DNA from: Eggerthellales bacterium UBA948
GTDB taxonomy: Bacteria > Actinomycetota > Coriobacteriia > Coriobacteriales > UBA8131
Length of the DNA stretch: 16,275 nt
Direction of reading: 5' to 3'
Assembly (NCBI GenBank): GCA_002293265.1
Contig: DBCW01000130.1
Coordinates: 6,906-23,180, forward strand
The translations under genes and the position numbers were made by a program. The notes beneath the pieces are model-generated. The model was not told the DNA's origin, ran no database searches, and saw only the letters and a program-made list of their open reading frames with translations. Positions 13,859 through 16,275 of the stretch are shown piece after piece; position 1 is the stretch's first letter; every line of letters starts with the position of its first letter.

Positions 13859-14638
13859 ATGTTTTTAGCCGTAGATATTGGTAACACTCAAACTGTACTT
13901 GGTCTATACAGCGCAGATAAATTGCTTGCACATTGGCGAATTGCCACCGTAGCCAGCGACACAGCCGATGAACTTGCAATTAGAGTAAAAGCCCTGTTTG
14001 CACTAGAGAAGTTGAACTCATATGACATCGCCGACGTAGCGATAGCCTCCGTTGTTCCCCCACTTACCGAGCAATGGCACATAACCGCAAAACGCTTTAC
14101 CGGCACCGAACCATTGATACTTAATAGCCAAGTTGATACCGGATTAGAAATAAAATACAAAAATCCTTCAGAAATAGGTGCAGACAGACTCGCAGACGCA
14201 GTTGCCGCAATTGAGCTATACGGCGCACCTGTCTTGGTAGTAGATTTTGGCACCGCAACAAATATAGAAGTTGTGGATAAAGACGGAGCGTTTTTAGGCG
14301 GAGTGATTGCTCCGGGGCTTGCAACATCCGCCGAGGCCTTGTTCTCCGCCGCAGCCCGTCTGGCAAAATTCAGCGTTGAGGTACCGGAAAAAGTCATCGG
14401 CATGACTACCAAAGAGGCTGTGCAATCCGGACTGACATTCGGTGAGGTAGACAGAATAGACGGACTCATCACCCGCATATTCGATGAGTTGGGTTATCCG
14501 GCAAAGGTAATAGCCACAGGCGGTCTCTCGACCAGAGTAGTCAACCTCTCCAAAACCGTTGATGTAATAAACGACGACCTAACCCTTGAAGGTCTGAGGA
14601 TAATCTATAAGCGAGTTAGAGGTGCTACCCTCGCTTAA
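13859..14638 (+). CDS. coaX: Type III pantothenate kinase
   Basis: CoaX phosphorylates pantothenate using ATP, the first committed step of coenzyme A synthesis, and is insensitive to CoA feedback in this type. The 259-residue protein begins MFLAVDIGNTQTVLGLY, the phosphate-1 motif with D6. It continues with GADRLADAVAA (107-117, catalytic D109), and VVDFGTATN (127-135) is the phosphate-2 motif. FLGGVIAPGL (about 145-154) follows, all typical of the acetate-kinase-like fold. The ATG at 13859 has GGAG 5 bases upstream; an in-frame ATG eight codons earlier has no ribosome site. The last 14 bases overlap the end of the convergent steB gene. It has no visible co-transcribed neighbour. Confidence 0.95.
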   Translation: MFLAVDIGNTQTVLGLYSADKLLAHWRIATVASDTADELAIRVKALFALEKLNSYDIADVAIASVVPPLTEQWHITAKRFTGTEPLILNSQVDTGLEIKYKNPSEIGADRLADAVAAIELYGAPVLVVDFGTATNIEVVDKDGAFLGGVIAPGLATSAEALFSAAARLAKFSVEVPEKVIGMTTKEAVQSGLTFGEVDRIDGLITRIFDELGYPAKVIATGGLSTRVVNLSKTVDVINDDLTLEGLRIIYKRVRGATLA

Positions 14639-15860
14639 ACGGCAGATCTCCTGCGGTGTCGCTTGGAATCTTTACGTGGGCTTCTATGCCTAGGTGTCCT
14701 GTGCCGTAGTTACCTTTTGTGCCGCCGCTTAGTAGAGCAATTATGTTGTAGCGGCCTATGTGGTCAAAGGGCGTAAATGCGCATGTTAGACCATGCTCTG
14801 CAGCTGCTGTTATGGCTATGTTGGCGTTTTCTTCTGTTGCTACCACAAGGCTGTAATAGTTGGCCTCTGCCGGGATGTTAGGAGGGGTGTCTTCCTGTGC
14901 CTCGCCTGTAGTATCTCCACTAACTTCGCCGCCTTCAGCTCCACCTGCATTAGCCTGCGGATACATACCTAAAGCCAATTCCTCATCACTTGGCACATAA
15001 GGTGCCACCAGATCAGAATCACTAAAATGCAGCGTACTTAGAGCTTTGCTTCTGGCAACGCTTTCAAATGCTGTGGCAATATTTAGCGCGTCACGATCAA
15101 TTGATGCTCCTCCACCGTCCGTTGAAGTAAAGTAGGCTGCGTCAATTATGCCGTTAACGCTATATGGCAGATTCAGACGTTGAGCTTGCGTATAGGCAGC
15201 CAGCTGAAGTAACGCCGGCGAGTTTGCTTCTGCACCCAGACCGGTGATGGTGTCGGTAGCCAGTTTATAGTCAACAGTAACTGTAAGTGCTCTTATGCCT
15301 GCCAGATAGTTTGTAAGCTTGTATGTATTTAGGAAGACCGGGTTGAGATTTGCAGCAGGCTCTTTGACGGCAAATGTCCATTCATTTACCAGCGCCTTTG
15401 CGACAGTGTCTGAATAGTCCTCGCCTTCCACCTCCGGAACGATCTTCGTGAGCTGCGCCTTTCTAAACTCCTCAGAAACATTTAGACCGTTTTTGGCATC
15501 AAAACTTACGATCACCGGAATACCGCCGGTGATCGATACCATGTCACGCAAGGCTGTGGTCAGAGTAGAATTTGTTTCGCCATCGCGCTCTATAATAACT
15601 ATCGTCCTGCCTTTAAGGCGATCCTTTTGCCAAACGTTTAGCAGGTCTTCAGAAAATGCATTCTCTATTTGCAGATCTTCGGTCAAAGCATCGTTTTCTG
15701 TATTTAGCTCATCAAATTCTTCTGTTAGAGACTTAGCAAGGTTGCTTGATGCATCACGCACTAGATCTGAGCCGGTGAGTGCTACACCAAGCAGCAGACC
15801 TATGACCAAGGCTGCAAAGATCGAAACAATTGTGACCAGATGATAGCGAAAATTGTACAT
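14625..15860 (-). CDS. steB: SteB/MctB-like membrane-anchored envelope protein
   Basis: This 411-residue protein belongs to the family annotated as copper transporter MctB (Mycobacterium) and shown in Corynebacterium to act as SteB, which works with SteA in cell separation. It has an N-terminal membrane anchor (MYNFRYHLVTIVSIFAALVI then GLLLGVAL, about 8-28). A coiled coil of about 38-76 is rich in Glu, Leu and Asn. A mixed alpha/beta extracytoplasmic domain follows (about 85-300). A Gly/Glu-rich low-complexity linker (about 303-333) and a short C-terminal domain complete it. The ATG at 15860 has GGAGG at a long distance of 13 bases. The gene directly follows steA, 51 bases away, as in other Actinomycetota. 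The steA partner favours a division role over copper handling. The overlap with coaX is 14 bases, tail to tail. Confidence 0.88.
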   Translation of the reverse strand: MYNFRYHLVTIVSIFAALVIGLLLGVALTGSDLVRDASSNLAKSLTEEFDELNTENDALTEDLQIENAFSEDLLNVWQKDRLKGRTIVIIERDGETNSTLTTALRDMVSITGGIPVIVSFDAKNGLNVSEEFRKAQLTKIVPEVEGEDYSDTVAKALVNEWTFAVKEPAANLNPVFLNTYKLTNYLAGIRALTVTVDYKLATDTITGLGAEANSPALLQLAAYTQAQRLNLPYSVNGIIDAAYFTSTDGGGASIDRDALNIATAFESVARSKALSTLHFSDSDLVAPYVPSDEELALGMYPQANAGGAEGGEVSGDTTGEAQEDTPPNIPAEANYYSLVVATEENANIAITAAAEHGLTCAFTPFDHIGRYNIIALLSGGTKGNYGTGHLGIEAHVKIPSDTAGDLPFKRG

Positions 15861-15911
15861 AAACTATATACTGCCTCCAAAAAAGACTATGTTACCACAG
15901 CTTCAAAAAAA

Positions 15912-16275
15912 TTAAATTCCCAACCAAAAACGAAGGTTAAGCCAAATAACGGTAAATATTTCGCGCAATTGCGGAGATGCCATGATGACCGTTATTGTAA
16001 CTGCTAAAAAAGTTAACAATATAACGAGTATCTGCCAGGAGGGCGGAGCTGTCTGATACAGCTTGCTCACCCCTTTTGCATCCACCAATTTTGTACCTAC
16101 TTTTAAGCGTACCAAAAATGAAGAGGCCATACCACTACGACCCTTATCTAAATACTCTACTAAATTGGAGTGAGTGCCTAATGCCACTATCAGATCGGCC
16201 TTTTTTACCCAAGCCAGTAGCAAGGCCAGATCCTCACTGGTTGCCGCAAGCGGCCACGATATGTAGTTGACATCC
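15912..16275 (-). CDS. steA: 3' part of SteA-like cytokinetic ring protein
   Basis: This is the last 120 codons of a gene whose start lies beyond the right edge. The visible sequence opens DVNYISWPLAATSEDLALLL and holds VALGTHSNLVEYLDKGRSGM (about residues 31-50 of the fragment) and SSFLVRLKVGTKLVDAKGVS, both hallmarks of SteA, whose upstream part resembles thiamine pyrophosphokinase. A single C-terminal membrane helix follows (WQILVILLTFLAVTITVIMA), with a short amphipathic tail ending WLNLRFWLGI. In Corynebacterium SteA localises to the division ring and pairs with SteB; here steB follows 51 bases downstream. The low-scoring internal TTG at 16223 is not the true start because the frame continues uninterrupted to the edge. 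Confidence 0.92.
   Translation of the reverse strand, partial: DVNYISWPLAATSEDLALLLAWVKKADLIVALGTHSNLVEYLDKGRSGMASSFLVRLKVGTKLVDAKGVSKLYQTAPPSWQILVILLTFLAVTITVIMASPQLREIFTVIWLNLRFWLGI

Noticed and set aside
13771..13887. Longer N-terminus for the response regulator starting near 13887
   Set aside because: The extra residues are unlike the family, it would run into coaX, and the ATG at 13770 has an ideal ribosome site.

Overview
The window looks like bacterial chromosome of moderate GC content, most likely from a low-GC member of the Actinomycetota, with Coriobacteriia (Atopobium/Olsenella/Eggerthella relatives) as my best guess. The main clue is the steA-steB pair at the right end, a cell-division/envelope pair typical of Actinomycetota. 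An aspartokinase with a Corynebacterium-like internal start, a zinc-dependent phospholipase C-like protein and Firmicutes-like versions of several genes also fit. The class-level assignment is inference. There are no rRNA or tRNA genes, CRISPR arrays, prophage genes or insertion sequences. The only accessory-type module is a small toxin-antitoxin pair.

Layout, left to right. 1-2109 (+): a DNA-damage cluster made of the tail of an unidentified gene, a Y-family translesion polymerase coupled to it by an overlapping stop/start, and a SRAP/HMCES-type abasic-site protein. 2264-3532 (+): sstT, a sodium/serine-threonine symporter behind a palindrome-rich promoter region. 3615-4131 (-): a brnT-brnA type II toxin-antitoxin operon with a good promoter. 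4132-5461 (+): a hairpin-rich stretch with a possible anti-Shine-Dalgarno, leading into a compact zinc-type alcohol dehydrogenase that ends in a classic terminator. 5564-6589 (-): asd. 6969-8000 (+): a CPBP-family membrane protein lying between asd and lysC. 8092-10428 (-): a phospholipase C-like gene followed by lysC. 10552-11781 (+): a UMF1/Atg22-type MFS transporter ending at a very strong two-way terminator. 12012-13770 (-): an OmpR-type response regulator and its histidine kinase. 13859-14638 (+): coaX, type III pantothenate kinase. 14625-16275 (-): steB preceded by the 3' end of steA.

Functional links. The polymerase and SRAP protein both deal with damaged template DNA. Asd and LysC catalyse the first two steps of the aspartate pathway (lysine, threonine, methionine and, in bacteria, diaminopimelate for the wall), but here they sit in two separate minus-strand units with a plus-strand gene between them. 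SteA and SteB are a known membrane-associated pair of the Actinomycetota division machinery.

The observations most worth following up are the structured region before the alcohol dehydrogenase with possible ribosome-site sequestration, the perfect internal ribosome-binding site in lysC that would give a separate beta subunit, the almost loop-free sensor of the histidine kinase, and the palindromes in the sstT promoter. I did not find clear evidence of a wholly new multi-gene system.
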